From: Terriglobus roseus
Lineage (GTDB): Bacteria; Acidobacteriota; Terriglobia; Terriglobales; Acidobacteriaceae
Assembly: GCF_900105625.1 (NCBI RefSeq)
Contig: NZ_FNSD01000001.1
Coordinates: 4,092,001 to 4,156,000 of the forward strand
Reading direction: 5' to 3'
Length of the DNA: 64,000 nt
Below the pieces are notes generated by a model that did not search any database, was not told where the DNA came from, and saw nothing but the letters and a program-made list of their open reading frames with translations. Position 1 is the stretch's first letter; the number at the start of each line of letters is the position of its first letter. Below, in pieces: positions 33,679 to 42,731 of the stretch. Position numbers and translations under genes: made by a program.

Positions 33679-35040
33679 CTAGGCCAGGAAGGCGTATTTG
33701 GCACGCTGCGGACGCGACAGCATCGCATTCGCAGCGTCGTCATTCTTGAAGCGTTCGGCCTGCGGATCCCAGTGGAGATGCCGGTTCGTGTGCATCGCAA
33801 TCTGGTGGATCAGGCAGGTCGAGCAGGCGCGGTGTCCCATCTCCACGGGTGAGATGGGCGCCTGGCGCGACCGGATGGAATCCAGCCAGTTGCCGTGCTG
33901 ATCGGTGCTCTTGTAGAGATGAATCTCATCCGGCCCGATCACGGACTTGAGGATGCGTGGATCGCTCGCCTCGAGCCCGGATGCTTTCACGCTGCCGCCC
34001 GGATCGCTCGGCGTTGTCTGCTCCGTGCGCGTGACGAAAACCCAGCCCTTGGTCCCGATGAACTTGATACCGTTCGGGAAGTCGCCCGAGATGTCCATCG
34101 TGACGCCATTCGCATAGACGGCATGGGTCAGGAACTTGCCGTGGACATTCCAAAGGCCGCTCTTCGGGAACTCTGCAGATCCCCAGACCTCAACTGGCCC
34201 GGTGTACTCCGTATTCATGCCCCAGTGCGCGCTGTCCACGTGATGCGCGCCCCAGCCGGTGATCATGCCTGCACCAAACTGTTCGCAACGCAGCCATCCC
34301 GGCCGGTCAAAGCCAACCTGCGGATGCACACGCATTTCGGTGTAATAGACCTCGGGCGTCGTGCCCAGCCATGCGTCGTATTGGAAGCCCTTGGGAACCG
34401 GCATTGGGGCGGCCTCAGGTCCGGCAGGATCACCCGGCAGACCGACCTCAACATGTTTCAGATCGCCGATGCGGCCGTTGCGTACGAGCTCTGCGGCGTA
34501 TCGGAACTGGGACCACGACCTCTGCTGGCTGCCCACCTGCAGGATGCGTCCGGACGCCTGCACCGCGTTGGAAAGATAGCGGCCCTCCGCGATCGTCAGT
34601 GACGCAGGCTTTTGCAGGTAGACATCTTTACCGGCGCGCACGGCTGCTACGGCGATCGCCGCGTGCTGGTGGTCTGGTGTGCTGATGACGACAGCGTCAA
34701 TGTCGGGGTTCGCGAGGAGTTGGTGGTAGTCGCTGTAGCCGGTGACGCCGCTATAGGGCTTACCCGACTTATTTGCGTAATAGTCGTTGATGAGCTGCTT
34801 GCCGGACTCGACGCGATTGTCATCCAGGTCACACGCAGCCATCACGCGCGCTCCATCGAACTGCCATATGCCCGGGAGATCATGCCCACGCGAGATGCGG
34901 CCGACACCAATGGCGCCAACATTGATGCGCTTCGAAGGCGAGCTTTGTCCCAGCGCGGACCACGGCACAATGGTGGGAAAACCGGCGGCTGCAGCGGTCA
35001 CTGCTGAGCCCTTCAGGAAGGTTCTGCGGGTCGCGATCAT
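33679..35040 (-). CDS. Tat-exported Gfo/Idh/MocA-family oxidoreductase
   Basis: 453 residues. Twin-arginine signal (TRRTFLKGSAVTAAAAG), then a Rossmann NAD(P)-binding domain (INVGAIGVGRISRGHDLPG; DAVVISTPDHQHA) and a C-terminal domain that ends with the MLSRPQRAKYAFLA-like tail common in exported members of this family. The usual EKP catalytic motif reads QKPAS here (near residue 139). These proteins act on sugars or sugar derivatives in the periplasm with a tightly held cofactor. Possible sugar substrate; no neighbours narrow it down. It converges with the amidase gene. Confidence 0.88.
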   Translation of the reverse strand: MIATRRTFLKGSAVTAAAAGFPTIVPWSALGQSSPSKRINVGAIGVGRISRGHDLPGIWQFDGARVMAACDLDDNRVESGKQLINDYYANKSGKPYSGVTGYSDYHQLLANPDIDAVVISTPDHQHAAIAVAAVRAGKDVYLQKPASLTIAEGRYLSNAVQASGRILQVGSQQRSWSQFRYAAELVRNGRIGDLKHVEVGLPGDPAGPEAAPMPVPKGFQYDAWLGTTPEVYYTEMRVHPQVGFDRPGWLRCEQFGAGMITGWGAHHVDSAHWGMNTEYTGPVEVWGSAEFPKSGLWNVHGKFLTHAVYANGVTMDISGDFPNGIKFIGTKGWVFVTRTEQTTPSDPGGSVKASGLEASDPRILKSVIGPDEIHLYKSTDQHGNWLDSIRSRQAPISPVEMGHRACSTCLIHQIAMHTNRHLHWDPQAERFKNDDAANAMLSRPQRAKYAFLA

Positions 35041-35150
35041 GGCCAGACTCTCGGCGTCTCATGTGGTGACAACGGCTTCAAGTGTCCCCGGTCAGGGGAT
35101 AATTCAACACGCGAACTATACCGGGCAGACATGCAACTGTCCACGGCGGC

Positions 35151-35168
35151 TCCCTCAGCACTGAGGGA
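35151..35168. repeat. Inverted repeat
   Basis: TCCCTCAG, 2 nt, CTGAGGGA. It lies 110 nt upstream of the Gfo/Idh gene and 70 nt downstream of the small minus-strand gene. It could be a weak terminator of the small gene or a protein-binding site. Confidence 0.35.
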
Positions 35169-35237
35169 CTGTTCTATTCTGAAGGGGTCACGATCAGGCG
35201 CCAACATTGCCGGTCAGTTGCCGTCAGGTGCTTGGGA

Positions 35238-35420
35238 CTAGTTCGATTTCGCGAACAGCCGGCGCCACCACGGGGATTCCGGCTTCCCAAACTTCTGTGC
35301 CGCGAAGTCGGCGGCTTCCTGCCGCGACTTCAGAACCTGCTCGCGCTGGGTCTGCGTGATCTCCGTAGCGGAGGGGTACCAACTCGGCACTTTGGAACGT
35401 AGTTCAGTCTGCTTTTTCAA
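35238..35420 (-). CDS. Small conserved-looking protein of 60 residues
   Basis: I do not recognise a family. The start is TTG at 35420 with a good AAGGA ribosome site about 6 nt upstream. The product is charged and probably helical (ITQTQREQVLKSRQEAADFA) and ends SPWWRRLFAKSN, a Trp/Arg-rich tail that could touch a membrane. No signal peptide. It stands alone between two other genes. Confidence 0.5.
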   Translation of the reverse strand: MKKQTELRSKVPSWYPSATEITQTQREQVLKSRQEAADFAAQKFGKPESPWWRRLFAKSN

Positions 35421-35604
35421 AGCTCTTCCTTCGTCGGTCTGGACGGTTCTGCGCTTGCGGAGTAACGTTCAATCTTCGCTGTTTGTTCTCTGATAGTGAC
35501 ACATTCGCAGCCGCGCCGCTACAACTCACTCCAGGACTGGCAGCTTTACGCTCCTGTGCGATACGGGTTGCGGGCATCGACATTCAATGCTTCAATCGTG
35601 ACGG

Positions 35605-35991
35605 ATGCGACTTCTTGCCATTCTTCTGCTGATCGTCATGGGACTGCCCATGACGTCGCCGTTGCTGGCGCTGCAGGCAAACAGTGAGGGCCATCTGCCG
35701 GCGTGCTGCCGTCGCAACGGCAAGCACCAGTGTACCGGCATCGCCGGCACGGATGGCCGCATGGACGCTGCCAAAGGTGCGCACATACACGCCCTGGCAG
35801 AGAAATGCCCCATGTACCCCCAGGCATCGGTTGCCGCACCGCATGATTTGGCAACACCGCCCGCATCCCGTGTGATCTTCGCTTCGATCGTCAGCCATCC
35901 CACCGGGACGGCGCAGACGGAATCCAAGTGGCGCGTCTCGCGCTTCCGCAGCCGCCAGAAGCGCGGCCCTCCAGCAAGCCTCTTCGTGTAG
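35605..35991 (+). CDS. Small exported Cys/His-containing protein before a TBDT and PepSY gene
   Basis: 128 residues: a hydrophobic signal (LLAILLLIVMGLPM, about 3-22) followed by HLPACCRRNGKHQC (His30, Cys34, Cys35, His41, Cys43), further His60 and His62, then CPMYP (Cys68, Met70). The basic C-terminus is probably disordered. I cannot name a family. The Cys/His/Met pattern fits metal, possibly copper, binding at the cell envelope. It lies 151 nt before the TBDT, with a Met/His-rich PepSY protein after that. The ribosome site is weak, so the exact start is uncertain. Confidence 0.6.
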   Translation: MRLLAILLLIVMGLPMTSPLLALQANSEGHLPACCRRNGKHQCTGIAGTDGRMDAAKGAHIHALAEKCPMYPQASVAAPHDLATPPASRVIFASIVSHPTGTAQTESKWRVSRFRSRQKRGPPASLFV

Positions 35992-36142
35992 TTCCTCACC
36001 ACTGCATGCTGCTGCCTGTAGCGCCTCAAGGGATTCGTCCCTTGAAGGCCGTACAGAGGAGGAGCAGCGCTGCTGTGGCGTGCATACCCATCTGGAAGCT
36101 GCACACGATCGCGTCGAACAGGACCGGTCGCTGGAGAGTACC

Positions 36143-39001
36143 GTGTTTCGATCAAGACCTGCTTTGCTGGCGCTCTGCTGCCCGTTTGCCATACCTGCCA
36201 TCGCTTCTTCACAAGAGGGCCTGACCACGGCGTCTGTTACCGGACGCGTCATTGATCCCAGTGGCGCTGCGATCCCGCATGTTGTCGTCAAGGCGCTGGA
36301 CCGTGCCACGGGACAGTCAAGAATGGCCGAGACGGATGCGCTGGGGCGCTTTCGCATGCCGCTGTTGCCGGTCGGCGCCTACCGGTTTACGGCGAATCCC
36401 GCGGGCTTTTCGGAGGCTGCGCGCGATGTTCCGCTCACCGTTGGAGCCGCGTTCGACGTGGTTCTTCAGGCCTCCATCGGAGAGGAGAAGACATCCGTCA
36501 CGGTTGCGGCGGATGCTCCGCTGCTGGAACAGGATCGCAGCCAGATCTCAGAGACGGTCCGGCTGACGGAGGTAAACGACCTCCCGTTCAACGGTCGCAA
36601 CTTCCTGGACCTGGCGCTGCTTGCGCCGGGTGTTTCGCCCACAAATACCGCCAGCGTGCAGACCTTCGCGGAGACGTCCCCGGTGGTTGGGCAGGGTTAT
36701 TCCGTGAACAGCCAGCGCAATTTCTCGAACAGCTTTATCGTCGACGGTCTTTCTGCAAATGACGACGCGGCAGGGCTCGCCGGCAACTCCTACAGCATGG
36801 ACGTGGTGCGTGAGTTTCAGATCGTCACATCGGGTGGGCAGGCCGAGTTCGGCAGGGCGATGGGCGGCTACTTCAATGTCATCACCCGCAGCGGATCGAA
36901 CGACCTTCACGGCACGGCCTACGGCTTTCTTCGCAACCAGCGGCTCAACGCTCAGAATGCCCTCTCACGCAACAAGTTGCCGCTTACGCAGGGGCAGTAT
37001 GGAGTGAGTCTCTCCGGGCCCATTCGGAAGGACAAGACGTTTCTGTTCGGCAACTACGAGGGACGGCGGCTCAACACCAACGGCATCATCACCATCACGC
37101 CGGCAAATGCTCAGGCGGTCAATCAGCGTTTGAATGCCGTTGGATTCGCAGGACCGCGTCTCACCGTTGGCACCGGTCCCACCACACTCTATGGAACGAC
37201 TGTTCACACGGATACGGCGTTCCTGCGTGCGGACCATCGCTTCAGCGAGCGCGATCAGCTGAACGTGCGCTACAGCTACTACCGCATGAACAGCATCAAT
37301 GCCCGTGGCGTGGGCAGCCTTGCCGACGTGAGTTATGGCACGGCGGTTCGCGATGAAAATCACACGGTCGCAGTGAGCAACGTCGCTCTTCTCTCGCCGC
37401 GTACCTTCAACGAGACGCGCGGACAGTTCACGTACGACGGTCTGAACGCGCCACCGAATACGGATGCGAGTCCTGCCGTGACCATCAGTGGCGTCGCGAC
37501 GTTCGGGCGGTTCTCATCCTCTCCAACAGCACGCGTGAACTATCTCTACGAGGTAGTCGATAACCTCGTCCTGCAGCGGGGGGCACACACCTTCAAGATG
37601 GGCGCGGACTTCCTCGACAACCGCGACACCATCACCTTTCCGCAGACGATTCGAGGCTCCTATACCTTCGCATCGCTTGCCGCGTTTCAAATCGGCACTT
37701 ACAACACAGGCGGCTTTTCTCAAAGCTTCGGCACGCCTTTTGTCCAGCAGAACAACCCGAACATCGGCTTCTATGCTCAGGACCAGTGGAAGCCAGCGCA
37801 ATCGTTCACACTGAATCTTGGTGTTCGTTACGACCTGCAGTTCCTGCGGACGATCAAGACCGACATGAGCAATGTCTCGCCCCGTGTCGGCTTCGCGTGG
37901 TCGCCCTATGCTTCCAGGACAACAGTGGTGCGCGGCGGCTTCGGACTCTTTTACGACCGTGTTCCCCTACGAGCACTGGCGAATGCGTTGCTGTCCGCAA
38001 ACAACACTACGGACCCCACGCAAGGACGTTTGCTGAGCTATACCTACTCACCGACAACGGCAGGGGCACCGGTGTTTCCAAACACTGCCTCCACGCCGCC
38101 AGCCGGCGCATTGCTCAACTACGCGACGATGAATCCGAATGTGCAGAACGCCTACTCGGAACAGGCAAACATTGGTTTGGAGCAGCAGATCTTTGGAGGA
38201 GGATCACTTGGCATCAGCTACCAGCATGTTCGCGGCCTGCATCTGCTGTCTTCCTACAATACGAATATCAACCTGAATGGGACGCGCCCCGATCCCACGC
38301 GCGGCAATGTCAAGCCATATGACTCGCGCTTCGATTCCAGCTACGACGGCCTCGCGGTGTCGTTGCTGGATCGGCCAGCGAAGTGGGCCAGCATGCGTAT
38401 CTCGTACACATGGTCGAAGGCGATGGACAATGTTGGCGAGTTTTTCTTCAGCTCTCCGACGAACAATTTCGACTTCAGTGTGGACCGCGCGCGCTCCGAC
38501 GATGATCAACGTCATCGCGTGGTCTTTGACGCCACGGTGAACTCGCCGACAACCCATGCCGCCACAGCCGCTGCGCACCTGACACACGGCTGGCGGCTTG
38601 GCGGCATTCTGCAGTATTACTCGCGACTGCCGCTCAACCTGGTCACCGGTGCGAACACACTGCAGCAGACCACGGCACGGCCGTGCACCGTGGCGTCGTT
38701 TGGAACGCTCGCATGTTCCGAAGGCATCAGGGGCGCAGTGATCGGCCGTAACACGGGCGCAGGGTTTGACTTCTTCAGTCTGAATGCACGTCTCAGCCGC
38801 ACCTTTGCTCTCTCGGAACGGCTGAAGCTAGAGACCATGGCCGAGGCATTCAACGCGCTGAATCATCGCAATGACGCCGTGCCAAACGGAACGTTTGGGA
38901 CTGGTCGCATCGACCTCGCTCCCACCAACGCAAGCTTTGGTCTGGCGACCGCCGTCAACGATCCACGCAGCGTTCAACTCGCAGCACGATTCAACTTCTA
39001 A
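36143..39001 (+). CDS. Oar-type TonB-dependent receptor, probable metal-related copy
   Basis: About 952 residues. GTG 36143, with GGAGAG just upstream, begins a clean signal peptide (RSRPALLALCCPFAIPAIAS); the frame continues upstream without support. A carboxypeptidase-regulatory-like domain (TASVTGRVIDPSGAAIPHVV), a plug (DLPFNGRNFLDLALLAPG; FIVDGLSANDD) and a barrel ending AARFNF follow. The stop is 14 nt before the PepSY gene, so the two are co-transcribed. TBDT plus PepSY protein is a common pair in siderophore or metal uptake, and the small Cys-rich gene upstream fits that. Confidence 0.9.
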   Translation: MFRSRPALLALCCPFAIPAIASSQEGLTTASVTGRVIDPSGAAIPHVVVKALDRATGQSRMAETDALGRFRMPLLPVGAYRFTANPAGFSEAARDVPLTVGAAFDVVLQASIGEEKTSVTVAADAPLLEQDRSQISETVRLTEVNDLPFNGRNFLDLALLAPGVSPTNTASVQTFAETSPVVGQGYSVNSQRNFSNSFIVDGLSANDDAAGLAGNSYSMDVVREFQIVTSGGQAEFGRAMGGYFNVITRSGSNDLHGTAYGFLRNQRLNAQNALSRNKLPLTQGQYGVSLSGPIRKDKTFLFGNYEGRRLNTNGIITITPANAQAVNQRLNAVGFAGPRLTVGTGPTTLYGTTVHTDTAFLRADHRFSERDQLNVRYSYYRMNSINARGVGSLADVSYGTAVRDENHTVAVSNVALLSPRTFNETRGQFTYDGLNAPPNTDASPAVTISGVATFGRFSSSPTARVNYLYEVVDNLVLQRGAHTFKMGADFLDNRDTITFPQTIRGSYTFASLAAFQIGTYNTGGFSQSFGTPFVQQNNPNIGFYAQDQWKPAQSFTLNLGVRYDLQFLRTIKTDMSNVSPRVGFAWSPYASRTTVVRGGFGLFYDRVPLRALANALLSANNTTDPTQGRLLSYTYSPTTAGAPVFPNTASTPPAGALLNYATMNPNVQNAYSEQANIGLEQQIFGGGSLGISYQHVRGLHLLSSYNTNINLNGTRPDPTRGNVKPYDSRFDSSYDGLAVSLLDRPAKWASMRISYTWSKAMDNVGEFFFSSPTNNFDFSVDRARSDDDQRHRVVFDATVNSPTTHAATAAAHLTHGWRLGGILQYYSRLPLNLVTGANTLQQTTARPCTVASFGTLACSEGIRGAVIGRNTGAGFDFFSLNARLSRTFALSERLKLETMAEAFNALNHRNDAVPNGTFGTGRIDLAPTNASFGLATAVNDPRSVQLAARFNF

Positions 39002-39015
39002 GGTAAGGGGACACC

Positions 39016-40491
39016 GTGAACGAGACTGTATTGGCTGACGCGTCTTCCAAAGGGCTCGACCATCGCACCGTATGGCGCTGGCACTTTTATGCTGGCCTCT
39101 TCTGCATTCCATTCGTGCTGTGGCTGTCTGTTACGGGCACGGTTTTTCTCTTCCACCCACAGATTCAGCGCATGCTTGATCGCCCTTACCATCACTTGTC
39201 GATCCAGCAGCGGAACTCCGCGAATGATCAGGTGCAGGCAGCATTGGCTGCAGTGCCGGGCAGCACGCTGGATGCCTATGAATTACCGCACTCTCCAACG
39301 TCAGCCGCGCAGGTTCTGGTGGACAGGGGCACGCAGCAATTTCGTGTCTATGTTCATCCGCAGTCGCTCGCGATTTTGAAGGTTGATAACGAAGACTATC
39401 GAGTCGATGTCTTCACCTCGCGACTCCATGGTGAGTTGCTCCTGGGTAAGTATGGCTCGTGGATCGTGGAGCTTGCCGGCAGCTGGGCAGTGGTGATGAT
39501 CCTGACGGGCCTGTTCCTGTGGTGGCCGCGCAACTCAAGAGGAGTGGGGGGCGTGCTTTATCCACGCACTGGTCTTGGCAGCCGCGCTTTCTGGAAAGAT
39601 ATCCATGCCGTAACTGGCATCTACGTCTCCTTCTTTGCACTCTTTCTTTTGCTCACGGGCTTGCCATGGGCAAAGAGCTGGGGCGGATACCTGAAGGCAG
39701 TTCGTCATTTTAGTGCAGGCCACGATGTCAGCCAGGATTGGACGACCGGCAGCGCTGATCGACTCGCTGCGCGCAGTGCTCGAAGCACCTCCGCGATGCA
39801 TGACATGTCGAGTATGCCGGGTCACGACATGTCGCACATGCAAAGCGGGGAATCCATGGAAGGCATGCCAGGCGTGGGTGTAGCGCCGCATGCGGATCAT
39901 GCGAGCGTCTTCGGCCGGCACGCCACCATGTTGCGTGGTCCCGATGCCTTTACTGCCATCGATGCGATAGTCACCAGCGTTGCACCACTGAACCTCCCCA
40001 GCCCTGTCCTCATCTCGCCACCCATGCACGCTGGAGGCAATTGGAGCGCGAAGTCGGATACGCGGGATCGTCCGCTGCGCGTTGACCTGGTGCTTGACGG
40101 CAGATCCGGCGCCATCCTGAAGCGGACGGACTTTCGATCAAAGCCCTGGCTGGATCGCGTGATCAACACCGGCATCGCTGCGCACGAAGGACAACTCTTC
40201 GGATTGGCCAATCAGCTTGTCAGCCTTTTTACGACGGTGGGACTCGTCCTGTTGAGCATCAGTGGCTTGGTCATGTGGTGGCGAAGGAAGCCGGACGCAA
40301 CGCTGGGAGCACCGCATGCCGTTCGTCCCGTTCGCTTCTCAGCGGGTCTCATAGCGCTCATGGTCGCCCTTGGAATGTACTTCCCATTCCTTGGTGCGTC
40401 GATGATCGTGGTGGGACTTGCAGAGCGCTTCGTTTTGCGGGCCTTGCCATCAACGCGACGCTGGCTTGGGCTTCGTCCCGTGAGCGCGTGA
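39016..40491 (+). CDS. PepSY-domain membrane protein with Met/His-rich insert
   Basis: 491 residues, PiuB-like: four main membrane segments (about 24-46, 150-170, 200-216 and 405-428) plus a hydrophobic C-terminal pair, with PepSY-type periplasmic regions between. Such proteins are linked to reduction or release of metal from chelates after outer-membrane uptake. The unusual part is residues 261-305 (nt 39796-39930), with MHDMSSMPGHDMSHM and further Met and His residues, which resembles copper-binding Met/His motifs of periplasmic copper proteins. It starts at GTG 39016, directly after the TBDT. Confidence 0.88.
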   Translation: MNETVLADASSKGLDHRTVWRWHFYAGLFCIPFVLWLSVTGTVFLFHPQIQRMLDRPYHHLSIQQRNSANDQVQAALAAVPGSTLDAYELPHSPTSAAQVLVDRGTQQFRVYVHPQSLAILKVDNEDYRVDVFTSRLHGELLLGKYGSWIVELAGSWAVVMILTGLFLWWPRNSRGVGGVLYPRTGLGSRAFWKDIHAVTGIYVSFFALFLLLTGLPWAKSWGGYLKAVRHFSAGHDVSQDWTTGSADRLAARSARSTSAMHDMSSMPGHDMSHMQSGESMEGMPGVGVAPHADHASVFGRHATMLRGPDAFTAIDAIVTSVAPLNLPSPVLISPPMHAGGNWSAKSDTRDRPLRVDLVLDGRSGAILKRTDFRSKPWLDRVINTGIAAHEGQLFGLANQLVSLFTTVGLVLLSISGLVMWWRRKPDATLGAPHAVRPVRFSAGLIALMVALGMYFPFLGASMIVVGLAERFVLRALPSTRRWLGLRPVSA

Positions 40492-40545
40492 CACGACGCT
40501 GGTACGTGACGATCTTTGTCGCGCTACAATCTGCCTCATTGGCCC

Positions 40546-41943
40546 ATGATCTATAGCCACACAGTGCGGGGTGTGCGGCACAGCTTCGCAGACCTGCGGA
40601 CACTGCTGGCGCGCGCCTCGCCACTGCGATCAGGGGATGAACTGGCAGGCATTGCCGCGTCCAATGCGCAGGAGCGGGCCATCGCGCAGATGACACTCGC
40701 GGAAGTGCCCTTGCGTGCCTTTTTGGAGGAGCCGTTGATCCCGTACGAAAGCGATGCGGTTACGCGGCTCATCTTCGACACGCAGAGCAGTACGGGGCAC
40801 CAAGTGGCCTTCGCGCCTTTCGCATCGCTCACCGTTGGCGACTTTCGCGACTGGTTACTCTCCGATGACGCGACGGGCGAGCGGCTTTCAGCGCTTTCCG
40901 GCGCGTGGATGCCGGAGATGATAGCGGCCGTCAGTAAGCTGATGCGTGCGCAGGACCTGATTTATGTGGCAAGCAAGATCAGCGTGGTCACTCGCTTCCG
41001 CACCACGTTGGGCCTGCCGGGGAGGCTTTCCACTCGGCTGCAGCCAAACCACCCGACGGATGATCCGCTGGGCATCGCAGCCAGCATCCTCGATGGGCTG
41101 CTGCTCGGCTCCGGCGATGCCGTCATCGGGATTAACCCGGTTTCGGACAATGTATCGACTGTGACCCGCCTGCTGCGGCTGATTGACCATGTGCGTGTGC
41201 GGTATGCCATCCCCACGCAGAACTGCGTGCTGGCGCACATCACAACACAGATGCAGGCGATGGAGCAGGGAGCACCGCTCGATCTACTCTTCCAATCAAT
41301 CGCCGGGACAGAGGGAACGAATACCTCTTTCGGCATCAGCATTCCTCTCTTGGAAGAGGCGCACGCGATGGCTCGCGCGCGGAAGCGCGGTGGCCTGGAC
41401 GGTAAGACAGGCGCAGACAACGTCTTCTACTTCGAGACAGGGCAGGGCAGCGCACTCTCTGCCAATGCGCATCACGGTGTCGACCAGCAGACGCTGGAGG
41501 GGCGTGCTTACGCGGTGGCGCGGCATTTCAATCCCATGCTGGTGAATACCGTGGTCGGCTTCATCGGCCCCGAGTACCTCTACGACGGCAAACAGATTCT
41601 GCGCGCGGGACTGGAAGATCACTTCTGCGGCAAGCTGCTTGGACTGCCCATGGGCTGCGACATCTGTTACACGAACCATGCTGAAGCCGATGGCGATGAC
41701 ATGGACGCACTACTGACGATGCTTGGCGCAGCAGGCGTCAACTACATCATGGGCGTGCCCGGCGCAGACGACATCATGCTGGGCTACCAGAGCACCTCCT
41801 TCCACGACGCGCTGTATCTGCGCCGACTGCTGGGACTGCGGCCCGCCCCGGAGTTCGAAAACTGGCTGGCCGGCGATGACTTCCATCGCCTGCAGCATGC
41901 TGGACAGGCTGCGGCCTTATTGCCTGCGGGAGCGCGGCCATGA
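40546..41943 (+). CDS. eutB: Ethanolamine ammonia-lyase large subunit
   Basis: About 465 residues, the usual length. Conserved EutB stretches are clear: FQSIAGTEGTNTSFGIS, FYFETGQGSALSANAHHGVD, LPMGCDICYTNHAEADGDDM and MGVPGADDIMLGYQSTSFHD. With EutC it uses adenosylcobalamin to split ethanolamine into acetaldehyde and ammonia. It shares a 4-nt ATGA overlap with eutC. No ribosome site is seen before ATG 40546; an in-frame TTG at 40516 is an alternative. No eutA reactivase, transporter or microcompartment shell gene is in the window, so nitrogen scavenging is likelier than carbon use. Confidence 0.95.
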   Translation: MIYSHTVRGVRHSFADLRTLLARASPLRSGDELAGIAASNAQERAIAQMTLAEVPLRAFLEEPLIPYESDAVTRLIFDTQSSTGHQVAFAPFASLTVGDFRDWLLSDDATGERLSALSGAWMPEMIAAVSKLMRAQDLIYVASKISVVTRFRTTLGLPGRLSTRLQPNHPTDDPLGIAASILDGLLLGSGDAVIGINPVSDNVSTVTRLLRLIDHVRVRYAIPTQNCVLAHITTQMQAMEQGAPLDLLFQSIAGTEGTNTSFGISIPLLEEAHAMARARKRGGLDGKTGADNVFYFETGQGSALSANAHHGVDQQTLEGRAYAVARHFNPMLVNTVVGFIGPEYLYDGKQILRAGLEDHFCGKLLGLPMGCDICYTNHAEADGDDMDALLTMLGAAGVNYIMGVPGADDIMLGYQSTSFHDALYLRRLLGLRPAPEFENWLAGDDFHRLQHAGQAAALLPAGARP

Positions 41944-42725
41944 GCGAAGATCTAAGTGCTTCAGCGCAGAGCAGCCTGGCCGTGCTTTCAGCAGCACGCA
42001 TTGCACTCGGCCTGACGGGCCCATCGATTCCGACGCGCGAGCAATTGCGCTTTCAACTGGATCATGCGCTGGCCCGTGATGCGGTGCACGCTGCGATGGA
42101 CGCCGGTGGTCTGCTGCAGCAACTGCAGCAACGAGGTCTTGAGGGGATGCAGCTTCGCAGTGCCGCATGCCAGGACGCATGGCCACGCGACCGCAGTGTC
42201 TACCTGCGACGGCCGGACCTTGGGCGCAGCTTGCATGAGAGTTCGCGTAGAGAGCTGGAGGTCACAGCGGAGAACAGGGTTGAGCGTCGAATCGTCTTCG
42301 CCATCGTTGACGGTCTGTCGGCACTTGCAGTGGAGCGCCATGCTCTGCCCTTGCTGGATGCGACGCTGCCACTGCTGCAGCCGGAGGACGTGGGAGAACC
42401 GATCTGCCTGGTGCGCCAGGGCCGCGTTGCCGTGGGCGATGAGATCGGTGAGTTGCTGCGTGCGGAGTTGATGGTGCTGTTGATTGGTGAGCGACCGGGA
42501 CTCAGTGCCTCGGATTCGCTGGGCGTGTATCTCACGTGGCAGCCGCGGCGCGGTCGCACGGATGCGGAGCGCAACTGCATCTCGAATGTGCGGCTTGAGG
42601 GTCTGAGCTATGAGATCGCAGCACAGCGCATCGCCTTCTATGTGCGTGAGGCCCGGTGGTTGCAGACCACCGGCATTGCATTGAAAGAGACAGCGGCAGA
42701 TCCTGCCACGCTGGCGCTGGAATAG
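41940..42725 (+). CDS. eutC: Ethanolamine ammonia-lyase small subunit
   Basis: 261 residues. Recognised by the EutC core: TPSIPTREQL-like opening (GPSIPTREQLRFQLDHALAR), VYLRRPDLGR, VVIVFAIVDGLSALAV-like stretch (IVFAIVDGLSALAVERHA), MVLLIGERPGLSASDSLGVY and RNCISNVRLEGL near the end. It completes the cobalamin-binding enzyme with EutB. The start overlaps the eutB stop by 4 nt. The next gene converges 6 nt away, so the transcript has almost no room for a terminator. Confidence 0.95.
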   Translation: MSEDLSASAQSSLAVLSAARIALGLTGPSIPTREQLRFQLDHALARDAVHAAMDAGGLLQQLQQRGLEGMQLRSAACQDAWPRDRSVYLRRPDLGRSLHESSRRELEVTAENRVERRIVFAIVDGLSALAVERHALPLLDATLPLLQPEDVGEPICLVRQGRVAVGDEIGELLRAELMVLLIGERPGLSASDSLGVYLTWQPRRGRTDAERNCISNVRLEGLSYEIAAQRIAFYVREARWLQTTGIALKETAADPATLALE

Positions 42726-42731
42726 TGCGAT

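Noticed and set aside
36143-40491. Siderophore uptake locus
   Set aside because: TBDT plus PepSY suggests it, but no siderophore synthesis or ferric reductase gene and no Fur-box-like repeat is seen; the Met/His-rich insert fits copper better. Not excluded.
40492-40545. Cobalamin riboswitch before eutB
   Set aside because: The gap is only 54 nt and has no B12-box-like sequence.
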